From JBBRXJ01 sp038248505 (lineage in GTDB: Bacteria > Bacteroidota > Bacteroidia > Bacteroidales > JBBRXJ01), in assembly GCA_038248505.1 (NCBI GenBank), contig JBBRXJ010000018.1, positions 1 to 43,020 of the forward strand: a stretch of 43,020 nt of DNA, in the 5' to 3' direction. This document shows positions 20,107 to 29,828 of this stretch, in pieces. The position numbers and the translations under genes are program-made. The notes beneath the pieces are model-generated. The model saw only the letters and a list, made by a program, of their open reading frames with translations, made no database searches and had not been told where the DNA came from. The stretch's first letter is position 1; every line of letters begins with the position of its first letter.

Positions 20107-20192
20107 TGAAAACAGGTGGAGAAGCCTATGTTATTTTTATGTTGGTGGCTAAATATTGATGATGCTTTTAGTAACAAAAATGCATTTCTTTC

Positions 20193-20765
20193 ATGGAATT
20201 ACCTTTTAATGAATCTAACACATATCGGAACCTAACTTGTTCTGATATGAAGACTACAAACAGAGAGTTTGAGGATGTGTCTTTTATTGGATGCGATTTC
20301 ACAAAAGCTATTTTTCTCTCTTGTAAATTTATAGATTGCATTTTTTTAAATTGCAATCTATCCATGTCAAAACTTAGCGATTGCCAACTTAATGATGTTT
20401 CCTTTAAAGAATGTAAACTTCTAGGTCTTAATTTTAGCGATTGCATTAGTCTTCCTTTTATTCTCAAATTCGATTCGTGTATCTTAGATTATTGCTCTTT
20501 TACAAAGAAAAAATTATTAAAAACATCTTTTATAAATAGCTCAATTAAAAACGTTGATTTTACTGAATGTGATCTTACAAAATCAATTTTTTCTGGTTCC
20601 GATTTACTTAATGCAATCTTTTTCAAGAGTATTTTGAAGGAAGTCGATTTTGTAAGTGCTTCAAATTATGTTATTGATCCTGAATTGAATAGTATAAAGA
20701 AAGCCAAATTCTCACTTGATGGTGTTTATGGCTTATTGAATAAGTACGATATTCGGATTGAATAA
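20193..20765 (+). CDS. Pentapeptide-repeat protein
   Basis: A 190-residue protein made of pentapeptide repeats of the A(D/N)LXX type with F or L at the centre (CDFTKAIFLSCKFIDCIFLNCNLS and onward), which fold into a right-handed quadrilateral beta-helix. The helix breaks near residues 85-95, and the C-terminal tail (IDPELNSIKKAKFSLDGVYGLL) resembles that of Qnr-like family members. Qnr/MfpA proteins mimic DNA and protect gyrase, but chromosomal homologues of this type are widespread in Bacteroidota with no known role, and I do not infer resistance. It is unusually rich in cysteine, often at the fifth repeat position. It lies 86 bp after the ABC-F gene on the same strand. Confidence 0.82.
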   Translation: MELPFNESNTYRNLTCSDMKTTNREFEDVSFIGCDFTKAIFLSCKFIDCIFLNCNLSMSKLSDCQLNDVSFKECKLLGLNFSDCISLPFILKFDSCILDYCSFTKKKLLKTSFINSSIKNVDFTECDLTKSIFSGSDLLNAIFFKSILKEVDFVSASNYVIDPELNSIKKAKFSLDGVYGLLNKYDIRIE

Positions 20766-20885
20766 GCGTATCGTATTTATTTTTTAGTTCATATTGTTCA
20801 CTAAATCTATAAATTATAAAAACAGAATAGTATATGTTTGTTTCAAATATCTATCTTGCAAAGTATAATTTGAAATAATAGTCTT

Positions 20886-22007
20886 ATGATAAAACTAGTT
20901 GTTGATGATAAAATCCCCTATTTAAAGGGAGTTTTAGAGCCTATTGCTAATGTTGTATTCTTGCCTGGTTCTAAAATTACACGTGATGATTTGATGGATG
21001 CTGATGCATTGTTTACTCGAACTCGTACCAAATGCAATGCGGCTTTACTTGAATGTACAAATGTTAAATTTATCGCTACCGCTACCATAGGCTACGATCA
21101 TATTGACACAAATTTTTGCGATTCAAAAGGTATTAAATGGACTAATGCTCCAGGATGCAACTCTTCTTCTGTTCAACAATATATTGCCTCTGCTTTATTG
21201 TTTTTATGTAAAAAACACAATTTTAAATTAGAACATCGTTCACTAGGGGTGGTGGGTGTTGGAAATGTAGGTAAAAAGGTAGTGAAGCTTGCTGAGGCTA
21301 TGGGTCTTAAAGTTTTGTTAAACGATCCTCCTCGCGCACGCATGGAGGGTAGCTGTGGTTTTGTTATTTCGGATACAATTATTAAAGAATGTGATATAAT
21401 AACCTTTCATGTTCCTTTAAATAAAGAGGGCGATGATATGACAAAGTATCTTGCAGATGGGCACTTTTTCACAATGCTTCGTCCTGATACAATTATTATT
21501 AATACATCACGCGGCCCCGTCGTAAATAATGACGTTTTAAAATTGGCTCTTAAAGAAAAAAGAATTGCAGGCGCTATTCTTGATGTGTGGGAACATGAAC
21601 CAGATATAGATATTGAACTAATGAATTTGTTGGATATTGCAACGCCTCATATTGCAGGCTATTCATTCGATGGTAAGGCAAATGGTACGGCAATGAGTGT
21701 ACAAGCCCTAAGCAAATTTTTTAATTTAGGTTTGGATAACTGGTATCCTTCTGGTATTGAGAAACCACAAAACCTTTTACTAAATATTGATTGCAAAGGA
21801 AAATTAAAGGAAGAAGTGCTGTATGAAATATTTTCATCAAGCTATAATATTGAAGCGGATGATAAACGACTCCGTGCTTCCGTTGCTAATTTTGAGAAAC
21901 AAAGAGGTGATTATCCCTTAAGAAGAGAGTTAGACGCTTATACGGTTAACCTTTTAAATGACGACCATAACTTTAAAACGATTTTAAGTAACTTAATTAA
22001 TAAATGA
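20886..22007 (+). CDS. pdxB: 4-phosphoerythronate dehydrogenase (PdxB)
   Basis: A 373-residue NAD-dependent D-2-hydroxyacid dehydrogenase that oxidises 4-phospho-D-erythronate in the DXP-dependent pathway to pyridoxal 5'-phosphate. The substrate-domain opening VVDDKIPYLKGVLEP and the block TATIGYDHID are characteristic of PdxB. The Rossmann motif is GVVGVGNVGKK (~121-131). The catalytic triad is R209 (TSRGP), E238 (WEHEP) and H255 (TPHIAGYS), matching the E. coli positions shifted by one. The C-terminal dimerisation domain is present, so this is PdxB rather than a generic phosphoglycerate dehydrogenase. No other pdx gene is in the window. Confidence 0.93.
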   Translation: MIKLVVDDKIPYLKGVLEPIANVVFLPGSKITRDDLMDADALFTRTRTKCNAALLECTNVKFIATATIGYDHIDTNFCDSKGIKWTNAPGCNSSSVQQYIASALLFLCKKHNFKLEHRSLGVVGVGNVGKKVVKLAEAMGLKVLLNDPPRARMEGSCGFVISDTIIKECDIITFHVPLNKEGDDMTKYLADGHFFTMLRPDTIIINTSRGPVVNNDVLKLALKEKRIAGAILDVWEHEPDIDIELMNLLDIATPHIAGYSFDGKANGTAMSVQALSKFFNLGLDNWYPSGIEKPQNLLLNIDCKGKLKEEVLYEIFSSSYNIEADDKRLRASVANFEKQRGDYPLRRELDAYTVNLLNDDHNFKTILSNLINK

Positions 22008-22139
22008 TAATGCCTATTTTAATTATGCATTTTAGTTATGATTTCGGTTTTTTTTGTATGCTTTCTTATTAAAACGTATTTACTTACAGTTCTTCTAAAT
22101 AATTTGCAATTTCACTATCCCTAAATTTATTAATTTATT

Positions 22140-25100
22140 ATGAGATATCCAATAGTCTTTTTGTCTGCTCTAATTCTTTTATTATCAGCCTGTTCAAAGG
22201 CCGATAAATACACTATCGAAATTGCCGATGGGGGCTGGTATTTATGGTGTGACACAGCTGCTCAATGGCAGAATGACAACTTATATTTACCAGGTGAATT
22301 TAGTTTGGATACATTGCCTGTTAATCCCCCTACGGGTGGATGGGATATATTGAGTAGTTCTGTTGGGAAGGAGATAACATTACCATCTACTGTTGAAGAG
22401 CATTACTGGGGTCGATTTGGATTGAAAAATTATACCGAAAAGGAGTATTATTATGCTCAGACGGATTCATCACTCAAAAACGGCTCTTACCTTGGCGTTT
22501 CGTGGTGGTATAAAGAGCTGCGAATACCCTCAGCATTTAACCACAAACAAATTGAATTGAAAATTCGTGGCGCACGTCAGCGTGCCGAGGTTTATTTGAA
22601 TGGCCAATTAGTAGGTTACAATTTAATTGGTGAAATTTCCTTTACGTGTGATCTAACAAAGGCCGCTAAACCAGGTGAAAAAAACCTGCTCGCTATTCGT
22701 ATTACAAATCCGGGCGGTCGTCTTGATTGGATTGACAATCACATTATCGAATGGGGCAAATATAACTTTCAACGTACACATTCCTTTGGAGGTCTAGATC
22801 GTGGACTGATTATGCGAGCTCATGACAATTTGTATATTAATGATTTTTGGGTTCTTAATACAGCAAACCCAACAAAAGTTCTTGCTAAGCTGTTATTAGT
22901 AAATAACTCAGATAAAAAACATAAAGTGAACCTCGTTCTAAGTTTTTCTGATCTTAATGGTAATGAGATTAAAACCATGCGCAAGCACGTTTATATTGAG
23001 GCAAATCAACAAGCGACTATTGTTGATACGGTTTTGTTTGAAGGAGCCCATTTATGGAATATAAATACCCCTGAATTGTATTTATTAAAAGCGGCTATAA
23101 ATACCGAAGGCCCAATTGATATGCGCGATTCAAAAAAAGTGAAATTTGGTTTTCGTTGGTTTGCTCCTGAAGGCATAGGTACGAATGCCGTTTTAAAATT
23201 TAATGGTGAACGTATTCGATTACTTTCCGCTATATCCTGGGGCTTTTGGGGGTATAATGGATTATTTCCTACACTTGAATTGGCCGAAAAAGAAGTGATG
23301 CAAGCAAAAAATATTGGCTTAAATTGTTTGCAGTTTCACCGCAATCCGGGTAAAACAGATGTGCTTGATGTGCAGGATCGGCTTGGTTTATATCGTTATA
23401 TGGAACCAGGTGGCGGTATGACGGGAATTGCAGATATCTATGCATGGATAAAAAATATTCCAAGTGATACAGGCGGGGTGAATGGCAAGGCACAAATATT
23501 TGCACATCGTTATATGGAGGCAAAAATTCTCGGTATGATGCGTGATCACCGCAGCCATCCCTCTTTATTGATGTATTGTATTCAAAATGAATTTGGCGGA
23601 CGTAACTTAAGGAATCCTCGCGTTGAGGATTTAATTCATAAAATGCAAGATGTTGACCCTAGTCGTGTAATCATACTAACCTCGGGTATTGAGGTTGAAA
23701 ATCAAGCGTGGGTTGAACCATATAAAGACACAATTTATAAGGATAATGGTACGGGCTTTTCAGGTTGGTTTGATAATCATACCGTAGGTGGTGAGGGTGT
23801 TTGGAAGGATAAAATGTATAAATCTGCCGAGGAATTTACGCACCGATCAGTGAATGATAGTGAAATTGTATGTTGGGGCGAAATGTTGGGAGCTGCCGTA
23901 CCAGACAATCACCAGATTATGATGGAGCAATTAAAAATTAAAGGGAAAAGCTATGACCTAGACGATCATCAATTAATTTTAGATGGTTATAATGACTTTT
24001 TAGAAACATGGAAATTCAAGCCCGCCTTCCCCTCAGCAAATGAATTATTCATTGAAATTGGTAATAAATCATACGACTTTTGGGGTCGCGTTATTGAAAC
24101 GGCTAAATTATCTGAGTCGAATGATTACCTCGTAATAAGCGGGTGGGAGAGTACCACCATTGAAAATCATTCTGGATTAGTGGATAACTTAAGAAATTTT
24201 AAAGGCAATCCAGAACTTTTGAGTAAACGTTTTGAGCCTTTGCATGCTGTATTTAAGCCTACACGCTTAGTTGTGCAGCCAGGCGATACGCTTGTATATG
24301 ATGTTTATCTTATTAATGAAACAAATAAGCCACATCAAAAACGAATGAAATTAATTGTAAATACCCCCGATGGTCGTAATGTTGATGCGGGTGAATTTGT
24401 TGTTCCTGATTTTATTCCCGGTCGCTTTGTTTACCCTGTTGCCATGAGGATAAAGAGTAGTGTATTTAATGTTGAGGGAAAATACAAATATCGTTTATTA
24501 CTTGATGGATATGAGAAATCAACCGACGAAACGATTCTTGCAATAAGTAGTGTGGGTGATACTTTGACTCTTAAATCTGAAATTGGCGTTATTACTGACA
24601 ATTCAGCAATTATTGATGGCTTAAATAAACTAGGAGGAATAAATGCTGAGAGATATAATCCGAAGAAAAAGTATTCATTACTAATAGCAAGTTCAGCTGT
24701 TGAGTATGGCAGTTCTATCTCAATTGATAAGCCTTCGCAAGATATTTTGAAAACAACGGATGATGAATTGTATAGAACTGCAGCTACAGAAGCTTATCCG
24801 TATCCATATAATAAGTTATCCTATGTTTTTAATAATATTAAAAATGGGAATGCACGTATTACTCTATACATGGCAGATATAGGAGGAGCAAGGCCTTTTA
24901 ATTTGAGTATAAATGGAGAAAAGAAACTAAATCAATTTAATATTAAAAAAGAAGCAGGGGGCAGATATACAGCTATACAAAGGACATATAATATAAACAT
25001 TACTGATGGTACGATTCGAATAACCCCAGGTAATAACTCAACGCTTTGTGCTTTTAAAATTGAACTTAAAGATTCCGTATTTGCAATAAACTGCGGAGGT

Positions 25101-25643
25101 TCTGAATATATAGATTCTAAAGGATTTTTTTGGCATTCATATAAAGCTCCTATTCTTCTTAATACAGAAATAATATCAAAGGTTAAAGAAGGAACTCCAT
25201 TACTCGTTCTTCCATACGGACCAGATGGTGCATTTGAATACGCCAAAACATTGGCTCAAAATGGCGCATTTGAATACTTGGGTCATGTTGGTGGTGTAAA
25301 AGCATCATGGATGGGAACTTGGCATTTTGTAAAGGAACATCCTGTTTTGGAAGGTTTGCCATCAAATTGTGTGCTGGGTAGTTATTATCAAGCAAATGTT
25401 GAGGCAGGCGATGGAATTTTATTGCAAGGTAACAATGTAGAGGTATTTGGCGGATATAGCCGAGATCATGATCCCAATGTTGGGGCTTCTGCATTTACTA
25501 CAATGATAGGACATGGGAAAATTTTGTTTATAGCATTCCCAGGTATTGCTCCAACTCTTGCTGGTGATTCTACCTTAATAAATCCATTAATGGCTAAAAG
25601 AATAGTCTGCAATTCAATTCGATACTTGAATATAATTCGATGA
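22140..25643 (+). CDS. GH2-family glycoside hydrolase lipoprotein
   Basis: A 1,167-residue lipoprotein (lipobox LLSAC, Cys18), probably surface or periplasmic, of the beta-galactosidase/beta-mannosidase/glucuronidase superfamily. A jelly-roll sugar-binding domain (ELKIRGARQRAEVYLNGQLVGYN, ~138-160) and an Ig-like domain precede the TIM barrel. The acid/base is E484 in MYCIQNEFGG and the nucleophile is E581 in VCWGEMLG. The C-terminal ~400 residues carry an Ig-like region and a malectin-like beta-sandwich (~880-1010, including INCGGSEYIDSKG), then a domain resembling an amidotransferase-like fold (LLVLPYGPDGAFEYAKTL). This makes it much longer than classical GH2 enzymes. The substrate cannot be assigned. 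Transcribed alone, 132 bp after pdxB. Confidence 0.88.
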   Translation: MRYPIVFLSALILLLSACSKADKYTIEIADGGWYLWCDTAAQWQNDNLYLPGEFSLDTLPVNPPTGGWDILSSSVGKEITLPSTVEEHYWGRFGLKNYTEKEYYYAQTDSSLKNGSYLGVSWWYKELRIPSAFNHKQIELKIRGARQRAEVYLNGQLVGYNLIGEISFTCDLTKAAKPGEKNLLAIRITNPGGRLDWIDNHIIEWGKYNFQRTHSFGGLDRGLIMRAHDNLYINDFWVLNTANPTKVLAKLLLVNNSDKKHKVNLVLSFSDLNGNEIKTMRKHVYIEANQQATIVDTVLFEGAHLWNINTPELYLLKAAINTEGPIDMRDSKKVKFGFRWFAPEGIGTNAVLKFNGERIRLLSAISWGFWGYNGLFPTLELAEKEVMQAKNIGLNCLQFHRNPGKTDVLDVQDRLGLYRYMEPGGGMTGIADIYAWIKNIPSDTGGVNGKAQIFAHRYMEAKILGMMRDHRSHPSLLMYCIQNEFGGRNLRNPRVEDLIHKMQDVDPSRVIILTSGIEVENQAWVEPYKDTIYKDNGTGFSGWFDNHTVGGEGVWKDKMYKSAEEFTHRSVNDSEIVCWGEMLGAAVPDNHQIMMEQLKIKGKSYDLDDHQLILDGYNDFLETWKFKPAFPSANELFIEIGNKSYDFWGRVIETAKLSESNDYLVISGWESTTIENHSGLVDNLRNFKGNPELLSKRFEPLHAVFKPTRLVVQPGDTLVYDVYLINETNKPHQKRMKLIVNTPDGRNVDAGEFVVPDFIPGRFVYPVAMRIKSSVFNVEGKYKYRLLLDGYEKSTDETILAISSVGDTLTLKSEIGVITDNSAIIDGLNKLGGINAERYNPKKKYSLLIASSAVEYGSSISIDKPSQDILKTTDDELYRTAATEAYPYPYNKLSYVFNNIKNGNARITLYMADIGGARPFNLSINGEKKLNQFNIKKEAGGRYTAIQRTYNINITDGTIRITPGNNSTLCAFKIELKDSVFAINCGGSEYIDSKGFFWHSYKAPILLNTEIISKVKEGTPLLVLPYGPDGAFEYAKTLAQNGAFEYLGHVGGVKASWMGTWHFVKEHPVLEGLPSNCVLGSYYQANVEAGDGILLQGNNVEVFGGYSRDHDPNVGASAFTTMIGHGKILFIAFPGIAPTLAGDSTLINPLMAKRIVCNSIRYLNIIR

Positions 25644-25744
25644 TTTAATGATAAATATAATTATCATCCGGATTGCAAATTTATTCCAAGATTTTTTTGT
25701 CCCTACGAATTTCAGCCATCAAAAAAAGACTTTTGCAAAATACG

Positions 25745-25762
25745 AGGTGATTTAAATCACCT
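25745..25762. promoter_or_regulatory. Perfect 18-bp CRP/FNR-like palindrome
   Basis: AGGTGATTTAAATCACCT is perfectly self-complementary. The half-site GTGAT with a 4-bp centre has the geometry of CRP/FNR-family boxes (FNR: TTGAT-N4-ATCAA; CRP: TGTGA-N6-TCACA). It lies 63 bp upstream of the ATG of the TPR-SpoIIE gene, inside the only promoter region of the Sia-like gene run. The regulator is not in the window. Confidence 0.6.
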
Positions 25763-25825
25763 TTAAACTATGGAATATTTAGTGTATATTTAAGGTAAAT
25801 ATCAACACGTAATTTTCATAGAGAT

Positions 25826-27616
25826 ATGTTATCGTATATAATTTTTGCAATTAGCCAGCATCGTAAGAATCATAATTTCATTAATGTAAAACTTTTTGGA
25901 ATTTTAATTTTGGCGTTTTTATTATCATTTCAATCTGTATTAGCTCAGGAAACGCTCGATGAATTGCAAAGTCGAGCTAAGGTCTACAAATCAAAAGGCG
26001 ATTTGAATATGGAGGCATATTGTTATAATAAATTGGCTTATCTTGAATGGGATAATGCCCGTAATAACTCAGCCATAGATTATTTTCTACAATCATTAGA
26101 TATTAATACACGCAAAGCAAATAAGAATGCAATTCGCGAAATTAATAGTAATATAGGAATGATTTATGCTGAATCAGGAAACCATCAAAAGGCGGTAGAG
26201 TACCTGAGCAAAGCGTTACAGATTAGTGTCTCACAAAAAAATGATCAATCATCGGTTTCTCTATATATTAACCTATCTTCTTCATTGCAAGAATTAGGAA
26301 ATCATCAAGAGGCTATTGAAAATCTTAAAAAAGCATCTGAATTAGCGGCTGGAATTCAAGATAAATCATTGTTAATGAATGCGAGTGGTATGCTAGCTCA
26401 AAGTTACGAAGCTTTAGGCAATTCAGAAGAGACAATGAAATATTACAATTTGTTTATTAATCTTGACCGTCAGGTAAAGATGGAACGAATTAAAGATATT
26501 CAGGCTCAAACAAGTAGGCAGATAGAGTTAGTTAATGCTGAACGAATGAAGGCTGAAAAGGAGCTAAGCATTAAAACAACGGAATTAAAAGTAACCTTGG
26601 ATTCTCTTGAATATGCGGAAGAAATTAATAAGCATAAACAAACCATGCTCGAATTGAATCACCTTAAAATGCAAGAAAAGGATTCTCAGCTGCGCATTGA
26701 ACGTTTGATTCGTTATTCATTAATAGGTCTATTTCTTTTATTCATTTTTTTGGGATTACTTATTTTACGTCAGTATCATTTTATAAGGAAGAAGAATGTT
26801 CAGTTAGCTGAAAAGAATGAGAAGATACAAAGACAGAATCAGCAAATAAGTGATAGTATTAGTTACGCACAAACAATTCAGCAAGCCATTCTACCAGAAC
26901 TCTCAACTATTGAGGAGCATTTTGAAAACTTTGTACTATACCTACCCAAAGATGTAATTTCAGGCGATTTCTACTGGTTTAGTCATCACAATACCAAAGA
27001 TGGACCAATATCTATAATTGCAGCAGTTGATTGTACTGGCCATGGTGTGCCTGGTGCGTTTATGTCATTAATAGGTTCACGACTTATTAGCGAAATTATA
27101 GCACTTGATCATATTTATAGTCCAGCTGAAATACTTAATGCTCTTAATGATAGAATAATTGAAGCCCTAAATCAAAAACATACCCATAATAGAGACGGAA
27201 TGGATGTTTCAATCATAACCGTTTATCATCATAAGGACAAAACAGATAAGATTATTTTTGCCGGTTCAAAACGTCCTTTATATTATTTTCATAATGACTA
27301 TGGTAAAGTGGATGTTATTGAAGGTACTTCAAAATCAATTGGAGGAAAAACAATTGAGGAGGCAGGTATTCATTATATAAATAATACACTATTCACTGAA
27401 AAAGGAGATATGGTATATCTTACTTCAGATGGCATTATTGATCAGGCCTGTAAAGACCGTAAACGCTATGGTACGCCAAGGTTAACCGCTTTTATGGAAA
27501 AGCACGGTAAGGATTCTATTCATAGCCAAGGTGATAATTTATTGGCAAATTTAAAAGAACATATGCAAGATGCTGAACAAAGAGATGATATTTTAGTGAT
27601 TGGTATACGTTTGTAA
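25826..27616 (+). CDS. TPR-transmembrane SpoIIE-type serine phosphatase (SiaA/RsbU-like)
   Basis: A 596-residue membrane protein. An N-terminal hydrophobic segment ending SVLAQ (~23-40) exports the sensor part. TPR repeats span ~45-215 (e.g. EINSNIGMIYAESGNHQKAVEYLSKAL). A coiled coil runs ~220-290, and one membrane helix lies at ~295-315 (LIGLFLLFIFLGLLIL). The cytoplasmic PP2C/SpoIIE phosphatase spans ~345-596, with GDFYWF and metal-binding D402 in AVDCTGHGVPGAFMS, plus a C-terminal DDILVIGIRL. By family, it would dephosphorylate a partner-switch protein; SiaC encoded downstream is the obvious candidate. The topology (periplasmic TPR sensor, cytoplasmic phosphatase) parallels SiaA, which has a HAMP-type sensor instead. 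First gene of the run, with the palindrome upstream. Confidence 0.88.
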   Translation: MLSYIIFAISQHRKNHNFINVKLFGILILAFLLSFQSVLAQETLDELQSRAKVYKSKGDLNMEAYCYNKLAYLEWDNARNNSAIDYFLQSLDINTRKANKNAIREINSNIGMIYAESGNHQKAVEYLSKALQISVSQKNDQSSVSLYINLSSSLQELGNHQEAIENLKKASELAAGIQDKSLLMNASGMLAQSYEALGNSEETMKYYNLFINLDRQVKMERIKDIQAQTSRQIELVNAERMKAEKELSIKTTELKVTLDSLEYAEEINKHKQTMLELNHLKMQEKDSQLRIERLIRYSLIGLFLLFIFLGLLILRQYHFIRKKNVQLAEKNEKIQRQNQQISDSISYAQTIQQAILPELSTIEEHFENFVLYLPKDVISGDFYWFSHHNTKDGPISIIAAVDCTGHGVPGAFMSLIGSRLISEIIALDHIYSPAEILNALNDRIIEALNQKHTHNRDGMDVSIITVYHHKDKTDKIIFAGSKRPLYYFHNDYGKVDVIEGTSKSIGGKTIEEAGIHYINNTLFTEKGDMVYLTSDGIIDQACKDRKRYGTPRLTAFMEKHGKDSIHSQGDNLLANLKEHMQDAEQRDDILVIGIRL

Positions 27617-27625
27617 CTTGATTGT

Positions 27626-28862
27626 ATGAGATGTAAGATACTTGTTGCTGATGATAGCCAGTTGATGATCGAATTTATTCGGTTTGTATTTGAGAAAAAC
27701 TCAGTAAATACTGAATTGTTCTTTGTTTCAAATGGGCAGGAGGCATATGAAATGGCTTTTAAAGAGATACCAGATATTATTATTATGGATTACAACATGC
27801 CTGTATTAAATGGAGCTGATGCGGTTCGAAAGATAAAATCAACCGAAGCAATTAAGCATATTCCTGTCATTATGTTCACCTCAGCCGATAAAGTTGATGA
27901 AGCCTATGATTGTGGTATTATTGATTTTATTAGAAAACCATTTTCGGAAAAAGAGTTATTGCTAAGAGTACGAAATGTATTAACTATTGTAAATGATATT
28001 CGCGGATTAAATGAACAGAAGGAAAATATTAAACATCAAAATGAAATTATAAGTCTTAAAAACCATGACTTAGCATTGCAAAGTATGGCTATTGCTGAAA
28101 AGAATAAATCACTCATTGATGAAATGACTTATGCTGGATATATCCAAAAAGCAATGCTACCTAATGATGATTTATTAAATACGTTATTACCATATCACTT
28201 TTTGTTTTTTAAACCTAAAACATTTGTGTCTGGCGATTTTTATTGGTTAAAAGAGGACCAAGGAAAAGTATTTTTTTGCAGTTGGTGATTGTACTGGGCA
28301 TGGATTATCAGGTTCGTTTATGCATATAATGAGTGCTATTTATCTCGATCAAATAATTAAGAAGAACACATTTGATCACTCGTCAGACATTCTTGATCAA
28401 TTAAGGATTATGATTATGGAGGTGCTTAAACAAACTGGTAAGCAGGATGAAGTAAAAAATGGTTTGGATATATCAATTTGCATCTATGATGATAAGTCTA
28501 AAGTACTAGAGTATTCAGGAGCTCATAATCCTATTTATATCATAAAAGAAGGTTCTTTAGTTGAACTGAAAGCTGATAGAATGCCTGTAGGCATTCATGA
28601 TAATTATCAAAATCCGTTTACCTATCAAAGATATAATTTGAATGATGGTGATCGTTTGTTCCTATTTTCTGATGGATATGCCGATCAGTTTGGGGGGGAG
28701 TTTAATAAGAAGTTTCGCTATAGCCGTTTGCAAGAGGTTTTAACTGAGTCTTCAAAATTGCCAATTAATGAACAAAAGTTGTATATTGAAAAATGTTTTA
28801 ATGATTGGATTGGTAATAATGAACAAGTAGATGATGTGTTAATTTTAGGTATTCAATTTTAA
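27626..28862 (+). pseudogene. Response regulator-SpoIIE phosphatase gene with a 1-nt frameshift
   Basis: One gene read in two frames. Residues 1-118 are a receiver domain with D9, D10, phosphoacceptor D55 (IIIMDYNMP), T85 and K104. A coiled coil follows, then the start of a SpoIIE phosphatase (GDFYWLKEDQGKVFF). The frame then hits TGA at 28286-28288. At a run of seven T residues (28271-28277), reading six instead of seven restores AVGDCTGHGLSGSFMHIM, the metal-binding core of the phosphatase, and continues to 28862, ending DDVLILGIQF. Either the sequence has an extra T, or the gene is truly broken or slips. Intact, it would be about 411 residues: a cytoplasmic, phosphorylation-controlled phosphatase acting beside the membrane one. 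It begins 9 bp after the preceding stop. Confidence 0.85.
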
Positions 28863-28868
28863 AAATGG

Positions 28869-29417
28869 ATGGAAAACACATCACTTAATAATGTTGGTGC
28901 GAATGTAGTGCAGGAAGTCTTTGTTTATGAGGGTCCTGTATCAATGGCTACCCTCTTAGAGTATGGGTCGCTGATTCGGAGGTATGTCGAACAAAAAATT
29001 CTATCAAATAAATTGTTTCGAATCTTTATTGAAATTGCACAAAATGTAGCGCATTATTCGGAGGAGTTTATAATTGATAATGATAAACGAATTGGAGTTG
29101 GGAAAGTTTCTTTATTTGAAGCGGAGGAGTATTTTGAGTTGCAAAGTTCAAATCTTGTTAAAAAAGAAGATGCACATATTCTTTGCGAGCGTTGTAATAT
29201 GATTAATTCATCTGATAATTCTGAACTTCGGAGCATAAAACGCTATATTAGGAGCGATACCGCGGTGACAAGAATTGGTGCTCGTATTGGATTAGTACAA
29301 ATTGCCCTAACTGCCGAAAGTAAAGTTGATTGTGTTATTGAAGATGCAGGGCATGATATTTCAAAATTTTCAATTAGTATTAAAACCAGAAAAAATAATA
29401 CATCATGGAACGTTTAA
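28869..29417 (+). CDS. siaB: SiaB-like protein kinase (DUF6272)
   Basis: A 182-residue protein of the SiaB family, the kinase that phosphorylates SiaC in the Pseudomonas SiaABCD pathway. It belongs to the GHKL-ATPase group, like anti-sigma kinases. The N-box-like helix FIEIAQNVAHYS has E55 and N59 for Mg-ATP binding. The C-terminal TRIGARIGLVQIAL resembles a reduced G-box region. GVGKVSLFEAEEYFELQS forms the central sheet characteristic of the family. The gene starts 6 bp after the phosphatase gene and overlaps the SiaC gene by 13 bp. In the partner switch, this kinase opposes the two upstream SpoIIE phosphatases. The symbol is by homology from memory. Confidence 0.82.
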   Translation: MENTSLNNVGANVVQEVFVYEGPVSMATLLEYGSLIRRYVEQKILSNKLFRIFIEIAQNVAHYSEEFIIDNDKRIGVGKVSLFEAEEYFELQSSNLVKKEDAHILCERCNMINSSDNSELRSIKRYIRSDTAVTRIGARIGLVQIALTAESKVDCVIEDAGHDISKFSISIKTRKNNTSWNV

Positions 29418-29788
29418 TTATTTCATCAACCACTGAAACTCCGTATATACCTAATGTTGACTTTAACACTGAAACTGGTATCTGCGAAATTTCTGGTGAT
29501 TCTTATATGGAAGATACCTACAAATTTTACAAACCTCTTATTCAATGGTTAGTTGACTATTATAGAGAAAAAAAGAAACCAATTACATTGAATGTGAAAT
29601 TACTTTACTTCAATACCTCAACTTCAAGATGTATTCTCGAAATCCTTGAGTGTCTTAAAGAGTTTAATAGACAAGGACTTGATGTAAATGTAAATTGGTA
29701 TTACGATACAAATGACCCCGATATGAAAAATGATATTGAAGATTTTGAAATAGAATCGAAAATGATTATTAATAGTATTGAATTATAA
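29405..29788 (+). CDS. siaC: SiaC-family regulatory phosphoprotein (DUF1987)
   Basis: A 127-residue single-domain protein matching DUF1987/SiaC in length and pattern. In Pseudomonas, unphosphorylated SiaC binds and activates the diguanylate cyclase SiaD, and SiaB phosphorylates SiaC on Thr68. The equivalent segment here is LLYFNTSTSRCILEI, with T71 (or S72) the likely phosphosite. It has the STAS-like alternation of strand and helix but is not an ordinary anti-sigma antagonist. The start overlaps the siaB end by 13 bp, indicating translational coupling. No SiaD-like GGDEF gene lies in the window, so the target is unknown. Confidence 0.85.
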   Translation: MERLIISSTTETPYIPNVDFNTETGICEISGDSYMEDTYKFYKPLIQWLVDYYREKKKPITLNVKLLYFNTSTSRCILEILECLKEFNRQGLDVNVNWYYDTNDPDMKNDIEDFEIESKMIINSIEL

Positions 29789-29828
29789 TTTGCTAGTAAC
29801 ATACTTTGAAACATTAATATTTATTATC

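Noticed and set aside
20193..20765. Pentapeptide-repeat protein as a quinolone-resistance (Qnr) gene
   Set aside because: Only general repeat architecture and tail resemblance; nothing in the context supports resistance.
28271..28320. Programmed ribosomal frameshift in the response regulator-phosphatase gene
   Set aside because: A plain T run without a clear stimulatory structure, and the lost product would be an incomplete phosphatase; error or mutation is simpler.
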